DNA of 64,000 nt. Origin: a virus. The translations under genes were made by a program, and so were the position numbers. Shown one piece after another: positions 39,701 to 48,957 of the stretch. The notes under the pieces are model-generated. The model made no database searches and had not been told where the DNA came from. It worked only from the letters and a program-made list of their open reading frames with translations. Numbering within the stretch: position 1 is the first letter of the stretch; every line of letters starts with the position of its first letter. The stretch spans positions 1 to 64,000 of the IMG/VR virus record IMGVR_UViG_3300045996_000876, one strand, 5' to 3'.

Positions 39701-41197
39701 CCGGATGGACGCTCGTTTCTCTGGGATGCTTTCAAGTATGTCGTCGATGTAGCTAACTTTTCCGCTCGCGGGAGCTATACGGTTTACTTTGAAGTGCTTG
39801 CGACGGACGCAGCAAAGAAGCCTCAGGTCATCTCATATACGTTCTACGCAGACCCTGAGGATGAAATCCCCGCCACCTTTGGGTACTTCGTAGCGGGCAG
39901 CATCTACGATCACACGACCTGCTCAATCAATAAGCACCCGAATGAAGTAGGATATCAGCCTGCCGCTACTCCGTTCCAAGTGCTCCGCGCTGTCGCTGCT
40001 TACAACGAAAGTCTTCTCATCGGCTGGGATCACGCAGGGTATGGTATCGCCTACGCGGAAGAGTCCAACGATATCGAGATTGGCGGAGTCACCTATGTTG
40101 ACGAAGCTCTCGTGGAGGAGACCTGGTTCAGGATTATGGCCGGGCACGATGACGCGGGAAATCCACTCACGAAGTCTGATTGCCGCGTAACCGGGTTTGA
40201 AAGCGCCGATGGAATGGGACGTCCACTCATCTCCTATGAGAAACTTACCTTTGACGATAGCGGTGGCGGTACCACGATCCACGGCTTCATCTACCACGCC
40301 GATCAATGGGGCGGCTCCATCGGATTCCGCGACATTCGGCTCATTGGTCCGGGAAGTAACTCGGAACTGGTGGTTGCGTTCAATTGGTACCTGGAAGGGT
40401 TCACGGAGGTCTACGCGGAGCATCTTGAGTTTGAGGAGTCCGTTCACGGATTCTGGCATACCACGTTTGACTTCGATGTACGTCACACTCACACGGCGGG
40501 CGTACCCTTCAAGCCCAGCGGCTTGAGCATGTTCCCCTACGTGAATGGAAACGACAACTTCGACTTCGTAATTCCGGAGCTTGGCGAGCCGGTCCACTCG
40601 GATGTCTTGCTGTTCCCTCACACGGGAAGCTCTTCCAACATCATCGTCTACGGGTTGAACGTTCCTTCGTTCAAGTCTCAGGGACTGTCGTTCAAGGTTA
40701 GTGATCCGACGACCATGGTGACGAACGGCGTGGCCTTGGTTAACTCGCATCTCAAGCGGAGCGATGTTGCGAGTGTTTATGTGAGCCACGTTATTGAAGC
40801 GAACCTCCGGCACTTCTACGTATTGAACACGGATATCCCAGATCAATCCTTTGTCTGGGAGCAAGCTAGCGGCGGGACGATCAACGGGCTGTACATCCAT
40901 AACAGCCTGTTTTACGCTATCAACAGCGATGAAACCTATACGATGCCGCCTGCGGACAGCTACTCCTCCGGTAATCACTACATTGACATCGTGGCGGAAT
41001 CGGGCGTTGCGATTACGCTGGGGATGGCGACCAACGGCGATCCTAGTTTGAATGCGGCAGGTCGCGCCACTCGCTCCACCCCTCAGGCGGAAACTTTCCT
41101 GACTGTGGATGTGCTAGGGCGTACGCGGCGTGAGGAGTCTCCTGTCGGAGCGTTTGAATACCGGTCCGGTTCCTTTATCAACACGATGTTCATGTAA
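36791..41197 (+). CDS. Large beta-helix spike or adhesin-like protein, 1468 aa
   Basis: Contains VATTGSDSNDGSSGTPYLT (near 130-150), the hallmark of right-handed parallel beta-helix enzymes and adhesins, with long repeated short-strand stretches after it. About residues 460-560 (TPTSGASAGGFTLAGTS...TVTLDYDGTA) resembles SwmB-like beta domains. Possible host-surface binding or glycan-degrading role. It sits between the tail terminator and tail tube genes, an unusual place for such a gene, and its base composition seems less GC-rich than its neighbours. Confidence 0.7.
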   Translation: MPTAPIARWNIEPYQTFAGQFRVPIKAYHPSGIVSASYVVTSNAGTAAPVVITDKAFNTHSGNSGAYGVPSPGEWELFLSLNAADYDDEDLSIVATVTNGDAETTVLEALIVSVNDGGTLPTYEKFVATTGSDSNDGSSGTPYLTTMKGIRGIAAAAAAGADGGQVSAYPGSYQLGTYAFPVVETTNRWVTIAPATGYDATDVTISGSADTNGLFTKLLRLQDVTITGRVDTVGESVAVPVQHLSLSGCVIDRGGRDLVSAPTFNFSGFNGQVHAKNTTLQNSFNGFTSTINIGVFLNVKVLTITQIGHEGFSNSLLLNCLVDGISVAPYLVNNPGEVGDPPHPDVAKINSGSNTIIERLVAANCTAQGIFIGANQIVSNLAIVDTDCATSGFSRSGFSAAGTLTNAYIKGCKLGSWNYDGLTAIDVVFEDTLVAGVEPSDAVSGVSYVQNAPVIDYAYIPSDGESIVCKLSKFGCTPTSGASAGGFTLAGTSRTVTAWAISGQWLTLTLSGAVGAGDTVTLDYDGTAAIEDVGERALASISDNSITNLSGVVPMITGDMLNVLADDLIGTGLNTSDPVGTCGDGTSSGANRPTWTPASYNGHAGLTMTASQFLALASAAYSTWNGAVLQNGLTVYIAIKPTVATEGQVFGGAGTGEYSLRMNRNTFAELEGSCRIDVSKGGDEIHAATGDMGYNANDMTYLAMRVNANPIDWGTVLSVDFWVIVGTGAVSAKFSVAGGSGVSPFGAISTAFNLGGALAGIYYQLAADNDSTADDAGVVAKLEGMQDYFETELVADLVEGSLAVSRKSLRHVAFTVTGGAGGTGAITDQLQRSPTGAGTWTNKSNPDRTVVAGTTYDYRLASTDEEPATVYSSTVTVAVPSLTAGYTITPGADGAGLIRPETPSVDLMTDMQPIARVDRRHYDLYKESFDLGVVAFSGAAAAIDGIDTVYAYLNGNIYEVNTRSLRSKTSPDGRSFLWDAFKYVVDVANFSARGSYTVYFEVLATDAAKKPQVISYTFYADPEDEIPATFGYFVAGSIYDHTTCSINKHPNEVGYQPAATPFQVLRAVAAYNESLLIGWDHAGYGIAYAEESNDIEIGGVTYVDEALVEETWFRIMAGHDDAGNPLTKSDCRVTGFESADGMGRPLISYEKLTFDDSGGGTTIHGFIYHADQWGGSIGFRDIRLIGPGSNSELVVAFNWYLEGFTEVYAEHLEFEESVHGFWHTTFDFDVRHTHTAGVPFKPSGLSMFPYVNGNDNFDFVIPELGEPVHSDVLLFPHTGSSSNIIVYGLNVPSFKSQGLSFKVSDPTTMVTNGVALVNSHLKRSDVASVYVSHVIEANLRHFYVLNTDIPDQSFVWEQASGGTINGLYIHNSLFYAINSDETYTMPPADSYSSGNHYIDIVAESGVAITLGMATNGDPSLNAAGRATRSTPQAETFLTVDVLGRTRREESPVGAFEYRSGSFINTMFM

Positions 41198-41227
41198 GCA
41201 ACCACCAACCCTTCTTTGGAGAACCAT

Positions 41228-42376
41228 ATGAGTGACACCAATCGAGTACGGGTGGCGTACGTGGAGGAGACGAGTTATGGCGTCACTCCGGGTACTCCCA
41301 CGTTACAAATTCTGCGACTGACGAAGGAATCGTTGAAGCAGGATACCTCCACGGTCACCTCGCAGGAGATTCGTTCCGACCGTCAAACGTCGGACGTCAT
41401 CCGCGTGGACGTTGGAGCGAGCGGCGACATTGAGGGCGAGTTGTCGTACAACGCCTACAATGACTTCATCCGCTACGCGGTCCAGTCGTCTGCGTGGTCC
41501 AGCGTGGTCACGGTCTCCGGTATCGCTGCGGCGACGGCTGCGACGGGCGATAACTCGTACAACGGTACGGGTATCGGTGTTGGCATTGTCGCCAACCAGT
41601 GGATCAAGGTCTCCGGCTACGCCAACTCCGCGAACAACGGCTACTCCAAGGTGGTCTCCCGGACTGACGACAAGATCGTTGTCAAGGGCAAGACCCTCGC
41701 GGCGGAGACGGGCGCGACGGCTACGGTGGTGATGGGTGCGCAGATCGTGAACGGTACCACGCAGAAGTCCGTGACCATCGAGCGGCAATATGCCGACCTC
41801 ACGAACATCCTCGTCAAGTATCTCGGCATGACCATTGGCAGCTGGGACTTGACGATCCAGACCAACCAGATCATCACCACGAAGTTCTCCTTGCTGGGTA
41901 AGAGCGAGACCAGCACGACGGCGGAGATTGGGTCTGTCTATACGGCTGCGACTACGAAGTCCATTATGCAGTCTGTGGACAACGTTCTGAACGTCATGGA
42001 CAACTACGCGAACCTGGGCGTGACCAACTTCACGCTCGCGCTTACGAACAATCTCCGTAAGCGGTCGCAGGTCGCCACGCTGGGTGCGGTGTCGCTGGGC
42101 TCCGGTTCCGTGAACATCACCGGTTCGGTGAACATGTACTTCACCACCGCCGCGATGATGGACAAGTATCTCAACTTCACGACCTCCGCCATCTCCGCGA
42201 TCCTGACCGACGATGCCGGCAATACGATCATCGTGGACCTTCCCTCCGTCAAGTACACCACGGGCGAGCGCATGGCCACGGGTATCAACGGCGACATCAT
42301 GGCCAACCTTACGTTCGGAGCTAAGATGGACGCGACGGAAGGGATCATGATTCGTGTCGTGAAATTCGACGCGTAA
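41228..42376 (+). CDS. Major tail tube protein, 382 aa
   Basis: The N-terminal region (RVAYVEETSYGVTPGTPTL, LRLTKESLKQDTSTVTSQEI and RSDRQTSDVIRVDVGASGD) matches the phage tail tube family 2. The rest is beta-rich. It polymerises around the tape measure to form the tail tube. RBS TTGGAGAACCAT; upstream in-frame TTG is less likely. Confidence 0.85.
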   Translation: MSDTNRVRVAYVEETSYGVTPGTPTLQILRLTKESLKQDTSTVTSQEIRSDRQTSDVIRVDVGASGDIEGELSYNAYNDFIRYAVQSSAWSSVVTVSGIAAATAATGDNSYNGTGIGVGIVANQWIKVSGYANSANNGYSKVVSRTDDKIVVKGKTLAAETGATATVVMGAQIVNGTTQKSVTIERQYADLTNILVKYLGMTIGSWDLTIQTNQIITTKFSLLGKSETSTTAEIGSVYTAATTKSIMQSVDNVLNVMDNYANLGVTNFTLALTNNLRKRSQVATLGAVSLGSGSVNITGSVNMYFTTAAMMDKYLNFTTSAISAILTDDAGNTIIVDLPSVKYTTGERMATGINGDIMANLTFGAKMDATEGIMIRVVKFDA

Positions 42377-42412
42377 TCCGTTCCCTCCTCCGCTCAGATC
42401 GGATAGACTACG

Positions 42413-42443
42413 GCGGGCAGCTTCCCTAGCGGCGGCTGCCCGC
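42413..42443 (+). terminator. Terminator hairpin after the tail tube gene
   Basis: GCGGGCAGC (42413-42421) pairs perfectly with GCTGCCCGC (42435-42443), followed by TTCTTT. It fits reduced transcription after the abundant tail tube gene. Confidence 0.75.
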
Positions 42444-42528
42444 TTCTTTGGCCTCCGGGCCAGATAATTTCGGGGCGCAGCTCCGGGCTGGCTTCCGTTG
42501 GCAGCGTTCAGCAATAGGAGTAGAGTTC

Positions 42529-42924
42529 ATGAAGCTTTCGGCGTTCAAAACGAATCCGGACAAGGAGGAGAAGGGAGTATGGGTAGATGCGGGAGCGGGT
42601 TTGCGCCTGCGCATCGCCCGGATGAACAACCCCGCGTTTGACGAGTTTATCCGCAAGGCGGCCAAGCCACTGGCGTCTCAGCTGCGGCTCGGGACGCTGG
42701 AGGTCAAGACGGCGGAGGAGCTCACAGCGCGGGCGATGTCCAGGCACGTCTTGCTGGGCTGGGAGAACCTTCAGAACGATGATGGCTCGGATATTCCGTT
42801 CAGCCAGGACAAGGCATATGAGCTCCTGACGACCCACCGGGACTTCTTCCGGATGGTCAGCGACTTCGCCAACGATGCGTCGCTGTTCCGGGACGCACTG
42901 GACGAGCAAGCCGCAAAAAACTAA
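42529..42924 (+). CDS. Tail assembly chaperone, G part, 131 aa
   Basis: The N-terminal MKLSAFKTNPDKEEKGVWVD and helical C-terminal half (ELLTTHRDFFRMVSDFANDASLF) suit the tail assembly chaperone family. The gene ends at the slippery A-AAA-AAC heptamer, so ribosomes can shift to make a longer G-T fusion. The start is the ATG after ATAGGAGTAGAGTTC. Confidence 0.82.
   Translation: MKLSAFKTNPDKEEKGVWVDAGAGLRLRIARMNNPAFDEFIRKAAKPLASQLRLGTLEVKTAEELTARAMSRHVLLGWENLQNDDGSDIPFSQDKAYELLTTHRDFFRMVSDFANDASLFRDALDEQAAKN
42915..42921 (+). promoter_or_regulatory. Programmed -1 ribosomal frameshift site (A AAA AAC)
   Basis: In the zero frame the codons read GCA AAA AAC TAA, so the heptamer is placed exactly on the codon boundaries required for -1 slippage and lies immediately before the stop. 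The -1 frame continues open to 43274. This is the standard G/GT arrangement of siphovirus tail chaperones. Confidence 0.9.
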
Positions 42925-43274
42925 CTGCCTGCTTGGAATGGGCACTCCAGTGGGGTCAGTTCGAAGACTTCTTACTCAGCAAGGCAAAGAAGGGCGAGAC
43001 GGTGAAAGCTCTGGATGATCGTCCGGAGCTATTCCCCGACCTGGTATGCTACTGGAAAGCCTTCAACGAGCTACACAAAGCTCGGCCCGTAGCAGCTGCC
43101 CCTACTCCCATTCCAATCCCGGATATCCTGGCGTGGCTAACGATCTTTGATATCCGTGGTGCCGAAGCGCGGCAGGACTATTATCATTTCATTTCAGTGT
43201 TAGACTCCGCGTGGCTCAAATGGGCTCGCAAGAAGCTCGCGGATGAGTCGGAACGTCGGGCCAAGAACCGTTGA
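42921..43274 (+). CDS. Tail assembly chaperone, T part (expressed by -1 frameshift)
   Basis: The frame follows directly from the slippery site and encodes about 117 residues (WALQWGQFEDFLLSKAKKG, then a Pro-rich linker, then helices). No ATG and no RBS precede it, so it is probably made only as the fusion with the G part (about 248 residues in total). It recruits tail tube subunits to the tape measure. Confidence 0.85.
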   Translation, partial: LTACLEWALQWGQFEDFLLSKAKKGETVKALDDRPELFPDLVCYWKAFNELHKARPVAAAPTPIPIPDILAWLTIFDIRGAEARQDYYHFISVLDSAWLKWARKKLADESERRAKNR

Positions 43275-43281
43275 GGTGGAT

Positions 43282-46200
43282 ATGCCTACTCTCTCCGTAG
43301 CAATTGACGCGACTGGAGCCAAGAAGGGTTCAGACGAGTTCACTCAGTCCGTCAACAAGATGGCGGACGCGGCTGCGAAGATGACGCAGGCTACCGACCA
43401 GACCAACAAGAAGATTGACTCTATTGCTGCTACCGCGACCAACGCCAAGGTCACTCTCGCGAAGCTGTTCGGTGTACTGACAGCGGCGTTCGCGGTCAAG
43501 AACGTGATCGATGTTCTGGACCGGTATGAGCTGGGGCTGTACAAGCTCAGCAAGGTGTCTCGCCTGAACGAAGGTGATCTGCGCGCCTTTGGAGACGCGA
43601 TGGTTGGACTGTCCGCCAAAATCCCGGTAGCGACTGACGAGCTATTCGAGATGGCGATGGCCGCGTCCAAGCTTGGGGTGGAGGGGAAAGACAACTTAGA
43701 GAAGTGGGTCACTGCCGTAGCCAAGCTCTCCTCCGTCTCCGATCTGAAAGGGAAGGAGGGAGCGACGGCACTGGGTCTGCTTATCCGCGACGGCTCTCAG
43801 GCTGACATGGGCAAGACCGTCAACATGGTTCACGCTCTCGGACAAGTCTCACTCGGGACTTATAGCCAGTTGGTTCAGTTGGCGGACGCGGTTGACGATG
43901 CTACGAAGAAGTTTGACCTGGCCACGAGCGAGTCGCTGGGGTTTGCCGCCGCGATGATCAACCTAGGTGTTGAGGGCGGAAGCGCCGCGATTGCGGTGTC
44001 CAAGTCGCTCAATGCCTTGGAGGAGGCAGTGCGACTTAACGAAGATGGGATGGCGGTTCTCCAAGTCATCACGGGCAAGACCCGGGAGGAGTTCGGCGCA
44101 CTGCTCAAGGAGAATCCGGCAGAAGCCTTCTTGCTGTTCGCAGACGCACTCAAGGAGGTCATGGCGGCGGGTGGCGATACAACGAAGGTTCTGGACGCAC
44201 TCAAGATCGACAGTGAGCGGACCTCCAAGATACTTCTCCCGCTCGCGGGCGGAGTGGATGAGCTTCGCAAGAGTTTGGATCTGGCCCGCCGCTCCCAGAG
44301 CGACTTTGCCCGGCTCAACCGGGACAGCAACGAGTCCATCCGGACTTTCGGTCAGCTCATGACCCAGATCAAGAACGATGTCAACGCGGTTATCGTCTCC
44401 GCGTTCGGAAGGATGGGCACGACCTTCAAGGACATCCGCGATATCACGAAGCAGACCGTGGAAGTACTGTTCGGACTCCCGGTCACCTTCAACCAGAACA
44501 CACTCACCGCGACGGTCCTGGCGCGAGCTTTACAAGCCTTGCTGGCCGCCTTTGGTGCGTTTCTCGCGATGGAAGTTACTACCAAGGTGTACGCACTCGG
44601 AACCGCGTTTGTTACCGCGTCCAAGGGCGTGTACTCGATGGTTGCGGCTTCGCTCGCTCTCAACTCCGCGTTGATGCCGGTCCTGGCGATCATCGCGGCA
44701 GTCGGGGTTGCTCTGGCCGCGTTTGAGTTCGGGCGGTACCTCCACGATGAATACCGCATGGTTCAGATCGTAGGCTTGAACACCGTCTACGCACTCACAG
44801 AAGCTTGGGTTGACTTTAAGTACGCGGTCAACGACGCAATCGCCACCGTCAAGGATATGTGGCGTCAGCTTACGTCGGGAAGTCCGCTGTGGTCTGGATC
44901 GCTGGGCAATCATCTCGCGGCGGAGCAGGACAAGCTCAGCATGGGCGGAATCTCCGGCATGGAGAACAAAGCATTCTTCGATCTTTCCCGGACGCTGGGC
45001 CGTGTACCTTCTGAGGATGAGTGGAAGAAGGCTCAAGAGTCCCTTCACCAGACGGAAGAGTACATCAAGGCGCGAACGGAGTACGACAAGAAGCTCCGCG
45101 ATCTTGGTCAGCCGGTAGCGGGCCAGAGCGTTGAAGATCAGTACCGGGCCAACCTGGCTATCCGTAACGGAGAGCGGGAGGAGTTGCGCAAGCAGCTCAA
45201 CCAAGGTCTCCGGGATATTGAAAACGACTTCCAAGGCAAGGATCGCAAGGGCAACTCCTTCACCGACTTCGTTGGGAAGGATATCCACCAGCTCATCAAC
45301 TGGCTATCGGGGGTCAAGACCGAAGCGGACAACGCAGCCAACTCCGTGGACAAGGTGTTCAATCCGGACGGCACACCGAAGCTCCCGGCAAACATCGCCA
45401 GCGCCTTGGACGGGCTCAAGGTTCTAACGGAAGAAGCGAAGTCAGCGAAGGAGCAGCTGGAAGCGATGATCAGCGGCGCGGAGCTAGATGCCAACGCCGC
45501 ACCCGGTACGCCTGCCGTAGTGAGGCAGCTGGCTTCCGACCTGGCTAAAGTCCGCGAGCTTGCTACGAAGGCGGGAGATGACGTAGCGGCTGCGGTTGAC
45601 CGCTACTCCTCCGCGTTTACGAAAGCGGCGAATAATCGCGGTATCGAGCAGCTGACGGAGATGTCCAAGAAGCTCGCGGAGGAGCGGCAGGCAGTAGCCA
45701 TGACCTCCGCTGAGCGTACCGTCTACCTCAATGGACTAGAGGCGGAGCGTATCGCCAAGGAGTCGCTGATGGCGACTTCCGATAGCTACGTCCAGCAAGT
45801 CCGGAACGAAGCGTTGGCCCTGTCCCAAGCCCAGGGCAAGGATCAAATTGATGAGATGTTCCGGGCACTTCAAGACGAGCGGCGGGTTGTTATGGAGATC
45901 ACCGATGAGCAGGAGGTTCTTGCTGGGGCGATCCAGATTCAGAACATCGCCCGGGAGAGCGGCATCCAGAACATCGACCGCGAGACAGCCGCGTACCGCA
46001 AGCAGCGGGAAGAGATTCAGCAGATGCGGCGGATGCAATCGCTGGCGAACGATATCGGTACTGCGTTTGGAGACGCGTTCACCGATATGATCGTGGGAGC
46101 GAAGTCCGCTAGCGAGGCGATCAAGGGGTTGGCCATCCAGATCGAGCGTATGGTCATCCAGCAAATGGTCGCTACTCCGATTGCGAACATGATTAGCGGA

Positions 46201-46518
46201 GGTCTGGGCGGACTCTTTGGAAGCTTCTTCCCGACGGCACCCGTGCCTCACGCTCTGGGCGGCATCGTCTCCGGTCCGACTCTCTTCCAGATGTCGGGTG
46301 GTGAGACGGGACTCATGGGCGAGGCAGGGCCAGAGGCGATCATGCCGCTGACTCGCGGACCGGACGGGAAGCTTGGTGTGGAAGCATCGGGCGGAACGAA
46401 CGTGACCGTGAACCAGTACATCACGACTCCGGACGTTGGCGGCTTCAAACGGTCTCAGTCGCAGCTGGCGGCAGACGCGCGGCGGCTCGTGAGCGGTCAA
46501 TTCTCTCAGCGAGGGTAA
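43282..46518 (+). CDS. Tail tape measure protein, 1078 aa
   Basis: The N-terminal half has the TP901-type region (LSKVSRLNEGDLRAFGDAM...VATDELFEMAMAASKLGVEG, WVTAVAKLSSVSDLKG). Hydrophobic segments near the middle (AVKNVIDVLDR; LLAAFGAFLAMEV and APVLAIIAAVGVALAA-like) and long coiled coils follow. Tape measure length scales with tail length; by the usual rule of about 0.15 nm per residue this predicts a tail of roughly 160 nm. ATG 43282 is preferred to an upstream frame start inside the chaperone gene. Confidence 0.92.
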   Translation: MPTLSVAIDATGAKKGSDEFTQSVNKMADAAAKMTQATDQTNKKIDSIAATATNAKVTLAKLFGVLTAAFAVKNVIDVLDRYELGLYKLSKVSRLNEGDLRAFGDAMVGLSAKIPVATDELFEMAMAASKLGVEGKDNLEKWVTAVAKLSSVSDLKGKEGATALGLLIRDGSQADMGKTVNMVHALGQVSLGTYSQLVQLADAVDDATKKFDLATSESLGFAAAMINLGVEGGSAAIAVSKSLNALEEAVRLNEDGMAVLQVITGKTREEFGALLKENPAEAFLLFADALKEVMAAGGDTTKVLDALKIDSERTSKILLPLAGGVDELRKSLDLARRSQSDFARLNRDSNESIRTFGQLMTQIKNDVNAVIVSAFGRMGTTFKDIRDITKQTVEVLFGLPVTFNQNTLTATVLARALQALLAAFGAFLAMEVTTKVYALGTAFVTASKGVYSMVAASLALNSALMPVLAIIAAVGVALAAFEFGRYLHDEYRMVQIVGLNTVYALTEAWVDFKYAVNDAIATVKDMWRQLTSGSPLWSGSLGNHLAAEQDKLSMGGISGMENKAFFDLSRTLGRVPSEDEWKKAQESLHQTEEYIKARTEYDKKLRDLGQPVAGQSVEDQYRANLAIRNGEREELRKQLNQGLRDIENDFQGKDRKGNSFTDFVGKDIHQLINWLSGVKTEADNAANSVDKVFNPDGTPKLPANIASALDGLKVLTEEAKSAKEQLEAMISGAELDANAAPGTPAVVRQLASDLAKVRELATKAGDDVAAAVDRYSSAFTKAANNRGIEQLTEMSKKLAEERQAVAMTSAERTVYLNGLEAERIAKESLMATSDSYVQQVRNEALALSQAQGKDQIDEMFRALQDERRVVMEITDEQEVLAGAIQIQNIARESGIQNIDRETAAYRKQREEIQQMRRMQSLANDIGTAFGDAFTDMIVGAKSASEAIKGLAIQIERMVIQQMVATPIANMISGGLGGLFGSFFPTAPVPHALGGIVSGPTLFQMSGGETGLMGEAGPEAIMPLTRGPDGKLGVEASGGTNVTVNQYITTPDVGGFKRSQSQLAADARRLVSGQFSQRG

Positions 46519-46521
46519 TCA

Positions 46522-47475
46522 ATGGGCTTCGATGAAGTTCAGTTTCCGGTTGATATCAGCTATGGAAGCAAGGGCGGACCTGGCTTCCGTACGGACATCA
46601 TCATCAGCGACTCCGGGATGGAGGAGCGTATTGCGCGTTGGTCGAATGCCCGCCGCAAGTACAACGTCGCCTACGGCATCAAGTCTCCGGAGCAGGTTCA
46701 GTCCGTCATGGACTTCTATCTCGCACGTATGGGAGCAGCCAACGGCTTCCGTTACAAAGACTTCACCGACTTCACGACAGCAAGCGATCACCGCTCTGCG
46801 CACGCGAACGATGATGTCTTGCTGGGAACCGGGAACGGGACAACGACCACGTTCCAACTGAAGAAGCTGTACACCAGCGGAGCGATCACGCGGACACGTA
46901 ACATAACGAAGCCTGTCACCGGGACTACGTTGGTTGCGCTGGACGGCGTGAACCAGACGAGCGGGTGGTCAGTCGATACGTCCACGGGTATCGTCACCTT
47001 CAGCGTTGCGCCTACTCTGGGCGTAGCAGTCACGGCGGGTTGTCAGTTTGACGTACCGGTTCGCTTCGGTCAGGAGGTCGATGACGCGCTCTGGTTGACC
47101 ATCGATGCCTTCTCTATCCGCTCCATACCGGATATCCCGTTGGTTGAGATCGTAGACTCACTGACGGTATATGACCAACACTTCTACGGCGGAGCGTATG
47201 AGAAGGCGATCAGTGCCGATCACCAGATGACCCTCGCGGACGGGCGGGTTCAAGTCTTCAATCCGGGCGCTACGACCGGGCTATCTGTGAAGCTTCCCGA
47301 CCCAACCAACATCGCTCCGGGCGGACCTATCTTCTTCATCCTGAACGAAGGGGCAGCGACCTTCGCGTTGAAGCAGTTTGACGGGACGCTGGTTGCGAAT
47401 ATCCCGTCCACCGGCGTGCTCCTAGTGTTTCTGTCCACGACCAACAACGTCAATAAAGTCTGGTATGGAATATGA
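46522..47475 (+). CDS. DUF2460 (GTA-like distal tail) protein with C-terminal extension, 317 aa
   Basis: The N-terminal 210 residues (FPVDISYGSKGGPGF...RIARWSNARRKYNVAYGI and FRYKDFTDFTTASDHRSA) fit the DUF2460 distal-tail family of gene transfer agents. The last 100 residues are a beta-rich extension that resembles the N-terminal region of the next protein. Four-base overlap with the next gene. Confidence 0.85.
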   Translation: MGFDEVQFPVDISYGSKGGPGFRTDIIISDSGMEERIARWSNARRKYNVAYGIKSPEQVQSVMDFYLARMGAANGFRYKDFTDFTTASDHRSAHANDDVLLGTGNGTTTTFQLKKLYTSGAITRTRNITKPVTGTTLVALDGVNQTSGWSVDTSTGIVTFSVAPTLGVAVTAGCQFDVPVRFGQEVDDALWLTIDAFSIRSIPDIPLVEIVDSLTVYDQHFYGGAYEKAISADHQMTLADGRVQVFNPGATTGLSVKLPDPTNIAPGGPIFFILNEGAATFALKQFDGTLVANIPSTGVLLVFLSTTNNVNKVWYGI

Positions 47476-48956
47476 TCAGTGAAGTCCTACACTACGGGAG
47501 AGCAGCCGCGCTTTCGCACGTAGGTGGAGTGGTCGGGTTGACCTCCGCCTTGCTGCGGGAATACCGGGTGATCAACCTTCCGAGCGGTACAACCAGCGTT
47601 CGGCTCCCGCCCGCAGGGGAGTTGCCGTTGGGCGGACCCATCGCGGTGTTGGTCAACCCTACCGGCTCCGCTATCCCGATTGTCTCCGTGAACGATACGG
47701 GCACCACGCTCGCGACGTTGACCGCGAACTCCCTGGCTATCGTTCTGCTCTCCGCGTATGACAGCGGGATTCCGCAGGGCGGCAACTGGCGGTTCATGAT
47801 CAAGGTAGCGGGCGTGAGCACGTTCACGCGAGCTTCCCGGGACGCAGTGACGTCGGAAGATGACCCCGAAGTTCCGACGATCACGTGCCAACGAGCGAAG
47901 TACAAGCTGACCAACTGCGCCGACGAAGATGAAGTAATCTTTACGGATAGCAACCTCACTCAGTTCGCAGGACTCATCGTCAAGCTCTATCCGACGGACC
48001 TGGACTGGGCGGATAAATGCTGGGAGGTTGAGCTGTGGGACGACATCTCCGATACGGAGCCAGTTCCCGTCTTTGTCTCCAAGACCAACGACATCGTGGA
48101 CGTGTTCGACAACTGCTCCCACTGCCTAGCGGTGGACCCCAACAAGACTATCTCCTTTGAGATTGAAGACTTGGCGACCAACGCGTTGATCACGCCGGTT
48201 GCCTACGGCTCGGTGGCTTCGTACCCGGGACCACTCACGGTTGCTGCCGGGTATGACGGTGACTTGACGGGCTTGGATGAAGCGGTTGCCATCTACGGAC
48301 CGGTGTTGTTCCGCTCGTTCAAGACAGGCGGAGCGTTGGACATCTACTCTACGCTGTTCCAAGTCTTTGCGACGGCTGCCGGTACTCTCTCTATCACCGG
48401 CTCGCATATCATGGGCTATACCAAGGTGTTCTTCCCGATCAAGAACGGGTTGATTGTTCCGTGGAATGAGACGGACAAATACGTCCAAGGGGTAGAACGG
48501 CATCTGACCGTCGCACGCGGTGATCTTATTGATATCGGCTTGCTGGTCGATCCGGCAGCCACCGGGACTTACACGGACGCTACCCACTCCAGCGCAGGCA
48601 CTACCGTATCGAGGTTGGAGCACGGGACTACCGCCAACGCAGCGGCCAAGGCGCGGGCGGGGCAGATACTCAGTGCGGCTCTCAGCAAGACTCTCGTGAG
48701 CGGGAAGTTTGTACCGCACACGGTCCAGGTGTTCGCAGACCCGGGCGTGCCGTGGCGGTTCTCGAATATCCCGACTTGGATGAGCATCACTCCACGCTCC
48801 GGTACGGGACCGGCTGTCGTAATCGTAGACGCCACTGCGGCTCCGACTCCCGCTGCGGAGACGTATATCATGAAGTTCACCTGGACCGCTACAGTGATAG
48901 CGGAGCGGCGGCAGATCACAAAAGACTTCGTGTTCATCAACTCGTTTGGGTGCTGA
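47472..48956 (+). CDS. Tail-tip-region structural protein, 494 aa
   Basis: Beta-rich throughout, with a Cys-bearing middle segment (ITCQRAKYKLTNCADEDEV, FDNCSHCLAVDPN) and putative Ig-like or fibronectin-like segments. It is inserted between DUF2460 and DUF2163 genes, which are usually adjacent in GTA-like tails. It may be a receptor-contacting or baseplate decoration protein. Confidence 0.6.
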   Translation: MISEVLHYGRAAALSHVGGVVGLTSALLREYRVINLPSGTTSVRLPPAGELPLGGPIAVLVNPTGSAIPIVSVNDTGTTLATLTANSLAIVLLSAYDSGIPQGGNWRFMIKVAGVSTFTRASRDAVTSEDDPEVPTITCQRAKYKLTNCADEDEVIFTDSNLTQFAGLIVKLYPTDLDWADKCWEVELWDDISDTEPVPVFVSKTNDIVDVFDNCSHCLAVDPNKTISFEIEDLATNALITPVAYGSVASYPGPLTVAAGYDGDLTGLDEAVAIYGPVLFRSFKTGGALDIYSTLFQVFATAAGTLSITGSHIMGYTKVFFPIKNGLIVPWNETDKYVQGVERHLTVARGDLIDIGLLVDPAATGTYTDATHSSAGTTVSRLEHGTTANAAAKARAGQILSAALSKTLVSGKFVPHTVQVFADPGVPWRFSNIPTWMSITPRSGTGPAVVIVDATAAPTPAAETYIMKFTWTATVIAERRQITKDFVFINSFGC

Positions 48957-48957
48957 T

